Below, piece by piece: positions 32,684 through 38,769 of a stretch of DNA of 38,769 nt. Numbering within the stretch: the first letter of the stretch is position 1; every line of letters begins with the position of its first letter. A model generated the notes under the pieces. The model did no database searches, was not told the DNA's origin, and was given only the letters and a program-made list of their open reading frames with translations. This DNA comes from Patescibacteria group bacterium (lineage in GTDB: Bacteria; Patescibacteriota; Minisyncoccia; Phycocordibacterales; UBA918). The stretch is from assembly GCA_019745315.1 (NCBI GenBank), contig JAIETH010000001.1, positions 154,526-193,294 on the forward strand. Direction: 5' to 3'. The position numbers were made by a program, and so were the translations under genes.

Positions 32684-33250
32684 TTAATATTTTCGAACGA
32701 CGCCACGTACAATCGCAGCAATACGCAAACTATGCTTCGGATAGATTGGTTTAAAATCTTTATTTGCAGGCTCAAGCCATACACGATCACCTAATTTTTT
32801 TAGAAATTTAAGAGTCCACTCACCATCGACTTCAGCAACCACAATATCTCCATCGCGAGCAGTACTTGCTCGCTCAGCCACTACAATATCGCCTTCTTCA
32901 ATGTGTGCCTCTATCATTGAATCCCCTTTTACCTCAAGAAGAAATGTGCGGCCTCTATCTGCAATCAGATACCCATCAAGGCTCATAGTGTCGAGCGTTT
33001 GTGAATCTACCATAGTAGGAGACCCTGCCTGTACGAGACCTAATAGAGGTAACTCAGACATACGATCCGCAGGTATGAGTCTGCCTTTTGCATCCTTTGT
33101 AACAACCCCTTCATCAACGAGCTTTTCAACTAATTTAGAAACTGCGTTTTTTGATTTAAAACCGACAAGCTTCAGTATCTCTTGATACGAAGGCATTCGG
33201 CGCTCTCGATCGTAGAATGCAATTATTTTTTCTTTGTAGTTTTGATACAT
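32684..33250 (-). CDS. lexA: LexA-type SOS repressor
   Basis: Transcriptional repressor that self-cleaves upon RecA activation. The 188 residues have a short N-terminal winged helix (MPSYQEILKLVGFKSKNAVS, about 19-38), the cleavage site Ala75-Gly76 in LVQAGSPT, catalytic Ser111 in VKGDSMIEA, and catalytic Lys148 in EWTLKFLKK. All S24-peptidase elements are present. The DNA-binding domain is shorter and divergent from E. coli LexA. It follows a 66-aa gene by 25 bases and leads DUF1653-murI-rdgB-methyltransferase. A small palindrome TGTATATTACA (33257-33267) lies before its ATG, and a stronger candidate operator lies further upstream. Confidence 0.94.
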   Translation of the reverse strand: MYQNYKEKIIAFYDRERRMPSYQEILKLVGFKSKNAVSKLVEKLVDEGVVTKDAKGRLIPADRMSELPLLGLVQAGSPTMVDSQTLDTMSLDGYLIADRGRTFLLEVKGDSMIEAHIEEGDIVVAERASTARDGDIVVAEVDGEWTLKFLKKLGDRVWLEPANKDFKPIYPKHSLRIAAIVRGVVRKY

Positions 33251-33275
33251 GAGAGATGTATATTACAACTCTACG

Positions 33276-33476
33276 TTAGCGCCAGAGCGGAAAAAAGATT
33301 CGGAAGACTCTCTGCATTGTTCGCTTGGTCTCTTCTCTTCGGAGCTGTGCAAGCAAGGTCTTGTGTCGGCGTGCCTCCCTTTTGTAGTCAGCATCCTGCA
33401 TAATCTTGCGATCAATGATGCCGTTTAGCTTCTGAATTTCTGTGTTAAGGGCCTTAAGATATTCTTGCTTGCTCAT
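33276..33476 (-). CDS. Small basic coiled-coil protein upstream of lexA
   Basis: A 66-residue, strongly basic, helix-rich protein with no recognised family. The N-terminal two-thirds (KALNTEIQKLNGIIDRKIMQ) has heptad-like spacing, and the C-terminus RVFRIFFPLWR is aromatic and could contact a membrane or a partner. It starts at ATG 33476, about 24 bases after the predicted transcription start of the SOS-type promoter, and lexA follows 25 bases after its stop. It is therefore the first gene of the lexA operon and a candidate damage-induced small protein. The coding call rests on clean operon placement and composition. Confidence 0.65.
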   Translation of the reverse strand: MSKQEYLKALNTEIQKLNGIIDRKIMQDADYKREARRHKTLLAQLRREETKRTMQRVFRIFFPLWR

Positions 33477-33506
33477 ATATAATACTACTTAAACTGGTAT
33501 ATACAG

Positions 33507-33535
33507 AGTATAGGTGAACGTTCGTTCACCAGCAA
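33507..33535 (-). promoter_or_regulatory. lexA-operon promoter with SOS-type operator in the spacer
   Basis: On the minus strand TTGCTG (-35, 33530-33535) and TATACT (-10, 33507-33512) are 17 bases apart. The palindrome GGTGAACGAACGTTCACC (33513-33530) fills that spacer; its core GAAC-N4-GTTC is the Gram-positive LexA box core. Repressor bound there would block RNA polymerase directly. Confidence 0.75.
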
Positions 33536-33565
33536 GTTTTTTCATATAATTCTTGTGGATAAGTC

Positions 33566-33790
33566 TCAAATATCCTCTATATACTGACCAAACTCTTCTA
33601 CAGCCTCAGCAACAATCGCAGCATCAGCGTCCCCAATAAGGCTTTTTTGAAGACTTACAAGTACGTCATATATCTCAACGACACTATAGCCGCGCTCCTT
33701 GAGCTTTTCTGCCTCACCGAGGACATGGTTCTCGTCCCCCTTACTTTTTGCAAGGGCTTTTTCAAAAATTTTAGAAAATGGGTGCGCCAT
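33566..33790 (-). CDS. Small conserved hypothetical protein, 74 aa
   Basis: A 74-residue acidic, all-helical soluble protein: an N-terminal FSKIFEKALAKS helix, EAEKLKERGYSVVEIYDVLVSLQKSL in the middle, and an acidic end AEAVEEFGQYIEDI. I recall very similar small proteins in other Parcubacteria, without a known function. The ATG at 33790 is preceded by TATACG ending 6 bases upstream, which would give a leaderless message. It lies upstream of the lexA operon on the same strand, but the SOS-type promoter separates them. Confidence 0.75.
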   Translation of the reverse strand: MAHPFSKIFEKALAKSKGDENHVLGEAEKLKERGYSVVEIYDVLVSLQKSLIGDADAAIVAEAVEEFGQYIEDI

Positions 33791-33817
33791 ATTCCCCGTA
33801 TAGTATCCTCTATTTAG

Positions 33818-33858
33818 AAAATAAAAAAGCCCTGCCTACGGCAAGGATTTTTTATTTT
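33818..33858. terminator. Bidirectional terminator between the DUF1993 and 74-aa genes
   Basis: AAAATAAAAAAGCCCTGCC and GGCAAGGATTTTTTATTTT form a 19-base inverted repeat with two mismatches around a TAC loop. A/T tails on both sides allow function in either direction. It lies just after the stop of the DUF1993 gene on the minus strand. Confidence 0.85.
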
Positions 33859-33868
33859 CTACTCTAGA

Positions 33869-34396
33869 TTACGCCAAGATATTATCCTGGAGAGGAAGCA
33901 TGCCTGCATAGTCAGCTTTTCCAATCTGCATACCCTTCATACGCAAGATTCCATAGATGGTTACGAAATGAAAATAGAAATTTGGTAGTGCATGATGAGT
34001 CAGAAAATCGTTGCCCTTAAAGTGCTTATCTTTAAAGTATGGCAACTCCACCTTGCGATCTGCAGCGTCAGTGAATTGTTCAGCGGTCAAAGACTCCAGG
34101 AATGCGAGCGTTTTTGCTACACGTGCACGCAATTCTGGAATAGAAGCCTCATCATCCATCATGACAGGAGCCTCAATACCTGCAAGACGTGCACTTGAAC
34201 CTTTTGCATTATCACAGGTAATTTGTACTTGTTTTACAAACGGAAACATATCTGGAGCAAGACGAGCTTCCAGAATATCTGATTCCTGCATTCCTTGTTC
34301 GAGAACAAACTTTTCAGCAGTTTTGAGCAGATGGTCAACCTGCGTAAGAGACTTTATAAAAAGAGGGACCGTCATTTCATAATACGGATTGTGCAT
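33869..34396 (-). CDS. DUF1993 family protein
   Basis: A 175-residue soluble, helical protein. The features I associate with DUF1993 are present: an N-terminal PLFIKSLTQVDHLLKTAEKF, the ARLAPDMFPFVKQVQITCDNAK block around 45-66, LAGIEAPVMMDDEASIPEL, and a C-terminal FHFVTIYGILRMKGMQIGKADY. Members have a DinB-like four-helix character, but an enzymatic role is not known to me. It is a single gene between a terminator downstream and a 71-base gap to glmS. An AGTGTAACACT palindrome at 34426-34436 lies upstream and might be an operator. Confidence 0.85.
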   Translation of the reverse strand: MHNPYYEMTVPLFIKSLTQVDHLLKTAEKFVLEQGMQESDILEARLAPDMFPFVKQVQITCDNAKGSSARLAGIEAPVMMDDEASIPELRARVAKTLAFLESLTAEQFTDAADRKVELPYFKDKHFKGNDFLTHHALPNFYFHFVTIYGILRMKGMQIGKADYAGMLPLQDNILA

Positions 34397-34467
34397 ACGC
34401 GTGTAACTTATATTGATAGTGCCCTAGTGTAACACTGTGTTCGTAGCGCACATAATCCACAGATCTT

Positions 34468-36288
34468 TTACTCAACTGTCACAGACTTTGCCAAATTTCG
34501 AGGACGATCTACATTAAAGCCCCGCTCCACCGCAATATAGTATGCAAAAAGCTGCAGAGGAACAATTGAAAGTATCGGAGAAAGCATCTCGAGTGTTTCT
34601 GGTATATACAAGACATCGTCAGCGAGGTCGGCAACATCAGTATTCCCCTCCGTTGCAATGGCAACCACTGGTCCACGACGCGCTTTTACTTCTTGTATAT
34701 TAGAAACCACTTTTTCATACACGCTATCATTGAGCGCAATAGCAAGCGTTGGAAAATTCTCATCAATCATTGCAAGAGGACCATGTTTCATCTCACCTGC
34801 TCCATATCCCTCAGCGTGAATATAGGACACCTCCTTAAGCTTCAGAGCGCCTTCAAGCGCAATAGGATAATTGTACTTACGCCCCATATACAGAAAATCT
34901 CGAACGTGTGCGTATTTACGCGCAACTTCACGAATCCTGTCTTTTGTCTCTAGAATGTACGCAATTTTTTCAGGTAGACGATTAATTTCTTCGATGATTT
35001 CCTTGCCTGTTGAGATAGATATTCCTCGCTGACGCCCAAGAAACAGCGTGAGGAGTGCGAATGCGGTGAGTTGCGATATAAACGCTTTTGTTGAAGCAAC
35101 ACCTATTTCAGGGCCTGCATGATTGTAAATACCTGCGTCAGTCTCTCGTGCAATGGTTGATCCGACGGTATTTACAATACCAAGTGTGAGCGCTCCTTTC
35201 CGTTTTCCTTCTCGTATTGCCTCAAGAGTATCAGCAGTTTCTCCTGATTGAGTTACTGCGAGCATAAGGGTTTCCGAATCAATAATTGGTTTTCTATAGC
35301 GAAATTCTGAACCAATCTCTACCTCAGTTGGTATACCTGCATATTCCTCAAGCATGTACTCACCAACGAGACCGGCGTAATATGCTGAACCGCAACCAAC
35401 GATATTAATGCGCTTAATATCGCGAAGCTTCTCTGCCACAGACTCTAGTCCCCCAAGGCGCGCAAGCCCCGTGTCTTCTATGCATCTACCTCGTACCGTG
35501 TTTATAACGACCTCAGGACCCTCCATAATCTCCTTGAGCATAAAGTGGTCGTATCCTCCTTTTTGAGCCTGCTCAACCTCCCAATCAATCGTTTCTTTTT
35601 CTCGAAGCACCGGCACGCTTTCAAGTGTACGGATAGAGTGGCTGGTTGGAGTAATCACTGCAATCTCTCTATCAAAGAGATACAGCACATCTTTTGTGTG
35701 TCGGAGTATTGGCGAAGGGTCTGACGCTATGAAATTTTCACCGTCACCCAAGCCTACTACCACAGGCGCTCCAAGCCGCGCTGCAATAATTTTATCTGGC
35801 TCAAGCGCATACGAAACTACAATACCGTAGGTACCACGGACTTCTCGAAGTGCTGTCGTAACAGCCTCTTCGAAACTCTGACCCGAATTAATATGACGAG
35901 CTATGAGATGCGCTACTACTTCAGTATCGGTAGAAGAAAGAAATTGAGCTCCAGTTGCTTGTAATGACTCTCTCAGCTCTTTAAAGTTTTCGATAATGCC
36001 ATTATGTACCACCCATACTTGTTGTGCTGTGTCGTGATGAGGGTGCGCATTTACTTCTGTTGGCTCGCCGTGTGTTGCCCACCTCAAATGAGCGATACCA
36101 CTGGTACCATGGAGATGCTCCATACTTTTCTTCTTGAGATTTTCGACAGCACCCACCGACTTAACAGCATCAGCGCCTGATATATAAATACCCGCCGAAT
36201 CATATCCTCGATATTCAAGAGACGTGAGGCCGTCAAGAAGAATAGGGAGTGCTTCTTTCGATCCTGTGTATGCAAATATTCCGCACAT
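34468..36288 (-). CDS. glmS: Glutamine--fructose-6-phosphate aminotransferase (isomerizing)
   Basis: First enzyme of the hexosamine pathway, making glucosamine-6-phosphate for UDP-GlcNAc and hence peptidoglycan. The 606-residue length is typical. The N-terminal Ntn amidotransferase domain begins MCGIFAYTG, with Cys2 as nucleophile, followed by LEYRGYDSAG, HLRWATHGEP and a VHNGIIENF block. Two SIS domains follow (GCGSAYYAGLVGEYMLEEY, then TQSGETADTLEA). The C-terminus ends RPRNLAKSVTVE as in the family. No glmS ribozyme-like leader is possible in the 36-base gap to tyrS. Confidence 0.97.
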   Translation of the reverse strand: MCGIFAYTGSKEALPILLDGLTSLEYRGYDSAGIYISGADAVKSVGAVENLKKKSMEHLHGTSGIAHLRWATHGEPTEVNAHPHHDTAQQVWVVHNGIIENFKELRESLQATGAQFLSSTDTEVVAHLIARHINSGQSFEEAVTTALREVRGTYGIVVSYALEPDKIIAARLGAPVVVGLGDGENFIASDPSPILRHTKDVLYLFDREIAVITPTSHSIRTLESVPVLREKETIDWEVEQAQKGGYDHFMLKEIMEGPEVVINTVRGRCIEDTGLARLGGLESVAEKLRDIKRINIVGCGSAYYAGLVGEYMLEEYAGIPTEVEIGSEFRYRKPIIDSETLMLAVTQSGETADTLEAIREGKRKGALTLGIVNTVGSTIARETDAGIYNHAGPEIGVASTKAFISQLTAFALLTLFLGRQRGISISTGKEIIEEINRLPEKIAYILETKDRIREVARKYAHVRDFLYMGRKYNYPIALEGALKLKEVSYIHAEGYGAGEMKHGPLAMIDENFPTLAIALNDSVYEKVVSNIQEVKARRGPVVAIATEGNTDVADLADDVLYIPETLEMLSPILSIVPLQLFAYYIAVERGFNVDRPRNLAKSVTVE

Positions 36289-36324
36289 ATATACCTATAA
36301 CTCCGAGTGCGTAGCGTTCGTTAC

Positions 36325-37614
36325 TTACTTGAGTGCAAGGAGAGCAACCTTCTTTCCTGCTTTTAACACCACAACTTCTTTTACAAATGAATCGATATTG
36401 AGTGAAGCTGCGGGATCTTCAACACGAATGGCATTGAGAGACACACCCTTACCTTCAATTAAACGTCGTCCCTCCCCTTTAGAAGATACGAGACCAGACA
36501 CAAGAAGAGCGTCAGCAATCTGCATCCCGGCAACCACCTCTTTCTTAGTGAGCTGTATCCCATGCACATACTTACGTACCTGAGTAAGTTCTGCTTCAGA
36601 AATAGCTCCGAGAGCAGCGATAGGGTCTTCTCCGTAGAGAATCTCTGATGCATGAGCAACTGCATCGGTCACAGATGCGCCATGGATAAGTTCAGTTACT
36701 TCGCGCGCTAAACGCTTTTGCCCAGAGCGAATACCTGGATTCGCTGTATGTACCGAAAGAATCTCTGTGATTGATTCAGAATCAAGAAAGGTAAAGATAT
36801 TAAAGTATTCTCTAAGCCCCTCATCAGCAACATTCAGCCAGAATTGGTAGAAGTCAAACGGTGACGTTTTTTCTGGGTCAAGCCAAACAGCATTGCCTTC
36901 TGACTTACCAAACTTCTTCCCTGTCTTTGTATCCATAATGATCGGCGTAGTGAGTGCGTATGCACTTTTTGCCTCTCGTCTGCGGATCAATTCAACTCCT
37001 GAAAGAATGTTTCCCCACTGATCAGAACCTCCCACCTGCATATCAACACCATAGTGGTTATTGAGGTACCAAAAATCATACCCCTGGAGTAGCGAGTATG
37101 AAAATTCAGTAAACGAAATCGAATCGTTCTCGTCATCAAGTCGCTTTTTAATAATGTCACGCTTAATGAGTTGATTAACCGTAAAATGCTTTGCGGTATC
37201 ACGAAGGAATTCAACAAGACTGAGCTTGTTAAGCCAGAGAGCATTATCGATGATGGTGTACTTATTTTTTCCTAGAATCTTTGAAAGCTGTTTTTGAATA
37301 GCCTTTGTATTCTTTGCAACCGTTTTTGCGTCAAGAAGAACTCGTTCGCCACTCTCTCGAGGATCGCCGATCATACCTGTTCCCCCTCCCACAAGAAAGC
37401 GTACTTCATGTCCCGCGTCAGCCAAGCGACGCATAAGGAGAATTGGAACAAGATTACCCAAGTGAATAGAGTCTGCGGTTGGATCAACCCCCCAGTAGAT
37501 ACTTCGTTTTTCAGCTAAAAATTCTTCTGCTGTTCCGCCACCTTCGTCTTGGATAAAGCCACGAGCCTTGAGATCTCCTGCAATAGCAACCACCGTTCCC
37601 GTATGTGTTTTCAT
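36325..37614 (-). CDS. tyrS: Tyrosyl-tRNA synthetase
   Basis: Class I synthetase for tRNA-Tyr. The 429 residues show YWGVDPTADSIHLGNLVP (HIGH element as HLGN), the VGGSDQWGNILSG tyrosine-binding block, and the KMSKS-equivalent KKFGKSEGNAVWLD. A C-terminal S4 RNA-binding domain is recognisable (DALLVSGLVSSKGEGRRLIE, followed by KGVSLNAIRV). glmS follows 36 bases downstream on the same strand. It has a well-formed promoter giving a leader of only a few bases. Confidence 0.97.
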   Translation of the reverse strand: MKTHTGTVVAIAGDLKARGFIQDEGGGTAEEFLAEKRSIYWGVDPTADSIHLGNLVPILLMRRLADAGHEVRFLVGGGTGMIGDPRESGERVLLDAKTVAKNTKAIQKQLSKILGKNKYTIIDNALWLNKLSLVEFLRDTAKHFTVNQLIKRDIIKKRLDDENDSISFTEFSYSLLQGYDFWYLNNHYGVDMQVGGSDQWGNILSGVELIRRREAKSAYALTTPIIMDTKTGKKFGKSEGNAVWLDPEKTSPFDFYQFWLNVADEGLREYFNIFTFLDSESITEILSVHTANPGIRSGQKRLAREVTELIHGASVTDAVAHASEILYGEDPIAALGAISEAELTQVRKYVHGIQLTKKEVVAGMQIADALLVSGLVSSKGEGRRLIEGKGVSLNAIRVEDPAASLNIDSFVKEVVVLKAGKKVALLALK

Positions 37615-37624
37615 AATTCATTGA

Positions 37625-37653
37625 ATTATAAGGATAGTATGCACTTGTGTCCA
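37625..37653 (-). promoter_or_regulatory. Promoter of tyrS
   Basis: On the minus strand TGGACA (37648-37653) and a perfect TATAAT (37625-37630) are separated by 17 bases. The -10 ends 10 bases before the tyrS ATG, so the leader is about 3-4 bases long. Confidence 0.75.
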
Positions 37654-37671
37654 CCAGACTTGCTACCTATC

Positions 37672-37711
37672 AATAGAAAAACCCGCAGCATGTGCCGCGG
37701 GTTTTTCTATT
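37672..37711. terminator. Strong terminator between the lysozyme-like gene and tyrS
   Basis: AATAGAAAAACCCGC and GCGGGTTTTTCTATT form a perfect 15-bp stem around a 10-base loop. It lies 25 bases beyond the stop of the minus-strand lysozyme-like gene and just upstream of the tyrS promoter. The A/T tails work in both directions. Confidence 0.9.
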
Positions 37712-37736
37712 TGGTTTTAAGTAGTCAGAGAAAAGA

Positions 37737-38180
37737 TTAAAGAGACGCTACCGTCTTACGCCAACATGGTGCTGAAGCATTCCAAGGCTGTGTGCCTTTT
37801 TCTTCATACAACAAGCGTGCGTACGCAAGGTTTCCTTCAAGGTCATGAACGTCATAACCAAGTGACTTTGCGCGTTCTTCGTGATATCGCAGATTAATCT
37901 GCATCACACCAGTATCTGCATTATCTACCCGACCCTTGAGAACGGAACCGTCCGCAAGTGTGTGGGTAAAGGTCGACTCACATCGAGCAATGCTTACCAT
38001 GACTGGGATGTCTTCGAAGTAGGAACGGACAAGCGCTTCTACTTCATCATCACCAAGCTTTTGGGGCGCATCCGCCACCATGGCGATCTGAGTATCTGGT
38101 TTTGTTTCAATGTTCCCGTACGCTACTTCTCCAACCGGTACTGTGACGAAGGATGAGACCACCGCAATCGTCGTAAGCAA
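37737..38180 (-). CDS. Exported lysozyme-like / lytic transglycosylase domain protein
   Basis: A probable peptidoglycan-degrading protein. The catalytic core resembles the lysozyme-like fold: SIARCESTFTHTLADGSVL with the presumed catalytic Glu, TGVMQINLRYH, then NLAYARLLYEEKGTQPWNASAPCW. Two Cys (in RCES and PCW) may form a disulfide. The N-terminus is hydrophobic (LLTTIAVVSSFVTVPVGEVAYG), consistent with export. No ATG precedes it; the TTG at 38180 is the best start because the frame closes 24 bases upstream and no other usual start is available. The predicted transcript has a leader of about 57 bases that begins with a hairpin. Confidence 0.8.
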   Translation of the reverse strand: MLTTIAVVSSFVTVPVGEVAYGNIETKPDTQIAMVADAPQKLGDDEVEALVRSYFEDIPVMVSIARCESTFTHTLADGSVLKGRVDNADTGVMQINLRYHEERAKSLGYDVHDLEGNLAYARLLYEEKGTQPWNASAPCWRKTVASL

Positions 38181-38218
38181 GTTGCCTAAAATAAGCCAAG
38201 GGTCTTATCTAACAAAAA

Positions 38219-38236
38219 ATTCGGCTTTCACCGAAT
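38219..38236 (-). promoter_or_regulatory. Terminator-like hairpin at the 5' end of the lysozyme-like gene transcript
   Basis: Read on the minus strand, ATTCGG-TGAAAG-CCGAAT is followed directly by TTTTTT. The promoter upstream predicts a transcription start at about 38237, at the foot of this stem. It could end most transcripts early, protect the 5' end, or be a terminator of the preceding ROK gene placed after an overlapping promoter. Confidence 0.55.
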
Positions 38237-38243
38237 CGCAAAC

Positions 38244-38271
38244 ATAATAGCATAGATTGACCAAAAGTCAA
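38244..38271 (-). promoter_or_regulatory. Promoter with TTGAC-N5-GTCAA operator-like repeat
   Basis: On the minus strand TTGACT (38266-38271), 16 bases, then TATTAT (38244-38249) with an extended TGC. The plus-strand repeat TTGAC-CAAAA-GTCAA (38257-38271) covers the -35 box and part of the spacer, a plausible repressor site. Confidence 0.6.
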
Positions 38272-38406
38272 TACTATTCAATAAACTCAAGACTCTGTCA
38301 AGATATTAAAAACCTTATTTTAAGCCATATTTTACAAGCTCTCGGACAAGTACTGGAATTAGTAAAGGACGTATTCTTCCTTCTTTTTATGCAAAAGCTG
38401 CTTTTT

Positions 38407-38769
38407 CTATAAAACTTCCTCAAGGAGGGCTAATCCGCCATAAAGACCAGCCTGATCTTCCAAAGACGCATCCAAAATTGGCGGACATTCGATATCACCC
38501 AAAAGCATCTGTGTGTAGGCTGTAATATCCGCCCGCAAAATCCTCGGATCCCCCACAATCATCGAGCCTCCAAGCACAATTACATCAGGCGACCAGTATA
38601 CTGTCGTATTTTTGAGACCATGAGCCAGATAGAGAGCGAGTTCCGTCCAGACATGATCGCTCTGTGCTATATCATAGGGCTTTTTACCCATCCTTTTTTC
38701 AAGAGCCTCTCCAGAAATCAGCTCTTCTAGGGTCCCTCGCTCCGAAAACTTTGGATAGATAGTGTGGTC
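38407..38769 (-). CDS. ROK-family sugar kinase/regulator, C-terminal part (5' end outside window)
   Basis: The frame is open to the window edge, so only the last 120 residues are visible. They match the C-terminal lobe of ROK proteins: GTLEELISGEALEKR (where GCLExxxSGxA is typical), then VYWSPDVIVLGGSMIVGDP, corresponding to the ROK block P-x-x-I-V-L-G-G. It ends DQAGLYGGLALLEEV as usual (AxLxGAAxL). The zinc-site Cys residues normal in this segment are not seen in the visible part. A regulator is unlikely given this region's kinase-like look, but substrate and identity cannot be settled from a fragment. The gene leads towards the lysozyme-like gene, 226 bases away. Confidence 0.82.
   Translation of the reverse strand, partial: DHTIYPKFSERGTLEELISGEALEKRMGKKPYDIAQSDHVWTELALYLAHGLKNTTVYWSPDVIVLGGSMIVGDPRILRADITAYTQMLLGDIECPPILDASLEDQAGLYGGLALLEEVL

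Noticed and set aside
33554..33562. Perfect DnaA box TGTGGATAA, with a near match TAATCCACA at 34453-34461, as a replication origin
   Set aside because: Only isolated boxes, no cluster, no AT-rich unwinding region, and no dnaA or dnaN gene nearby.
1..38769. Alternative genetic code (UGA as glycine)
   Set aside because: UGA serves as a normal stop at several ATGA overlaps, and no frame needs UGA read-through.
1..38769. CRISPR arrays, tRNA or rRNA genes, transposases, prophage genes
   Set aside because: No spaced direct repeats, cloverleaf sequences, rRNA-like stretches or mobile-element proteins were seen on either strand.

Overview
The window looks like a chromosomal segment of a Patescibacteria (CPR) bacterium, probably a Parcubacteria/Paceibacteria relative. 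The evidence is compact overlapping genes, short ribosomal proteins, many start codons with no Shine-Dalgarno (SD) sequence, a LexA/MurI/RdgB cluster with small lineage-type hypotheticals, and a giant signal-peptide-bearing RHS protein. TGA is used as a stop (for example at the scpB, dac and gltX ends), so the genetic code is the normal one. The exact lineage is my inference. I saw no rRNA, tRNA, CRISPR array or insertion sequence.

Layout. 1-2764 (+): ribosomal/RNA polymerase operon rpsD(partial)-rpoA-rplQ-rplM-rpsI, ended by a clear terminator. 3017-7155 (+): chaperones grpE-dnaK-dnaJ and a small membrane protein. 7180-16270: an accessory island. It holds a 2,376-residue secreted SpvB/FG-GAP/YD-repeat (RHS) protein with a variable C-terminal tip and a small candidate immunity gene directly after it. 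On each side lies a very GC-rich (about 70% in sampled lines) minus-strand single-gene cassette encoding an exported protein. 16275-21598 (+): a DMT-type transporter, two hypotheticals, an orphan membrane histidine kinase and an M17 leucyl aminopeptidase. 21653-30154 (+): an operon-like run scpA-scpB-dac-mraY-ftsW-murG-gltX-M23 peptidase, linking chromosome condensation, peptidoglycan synthesis and remodelling, and one tRNA synthetase. 30155-30469: convergent intergenic region with a terminator and a long inverted repeat. 30470-33476 (-): an operon of a 66-aa protein, lexA, a DUF1653 protein, murI, rdgB and a methyltransferase. 33566-38769 (-): two small conserved genes, glmS, tyrS, a lysozyme-like protein and the end of a ROK-family gene.

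How it fits together. murI, glmS, mraY, murG, ftsW, the D,D-carboxypeptidase, the M23 peptidase and the lysozyme-like protein give much of a peptidoglycan pathway. The RHS protein plus the following small gene has the layout of a polymorphic toxin-immunity pair exported by Sec. The two flanking GC-rich cassettes share an identical 16-base stretch encoding VGDLC, a TATTGACATA promoter element, a purine-rich SD sequence (otherwise rare here) and a 3' terminator. They look like members of one undescribed cassette family and are the most unusual content in the window.

Regulation. Many genes have a -10 box ending only 6-11 bases before the start codon, often with an extended-10 TGn, which predicts leaderless or nearly leaderless mRNAs. 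A perfect palindrome with the Gram-positive-type SOS core GAAC-N4-GTTC fills the spacer of the promoter upstream of the lexA operon.
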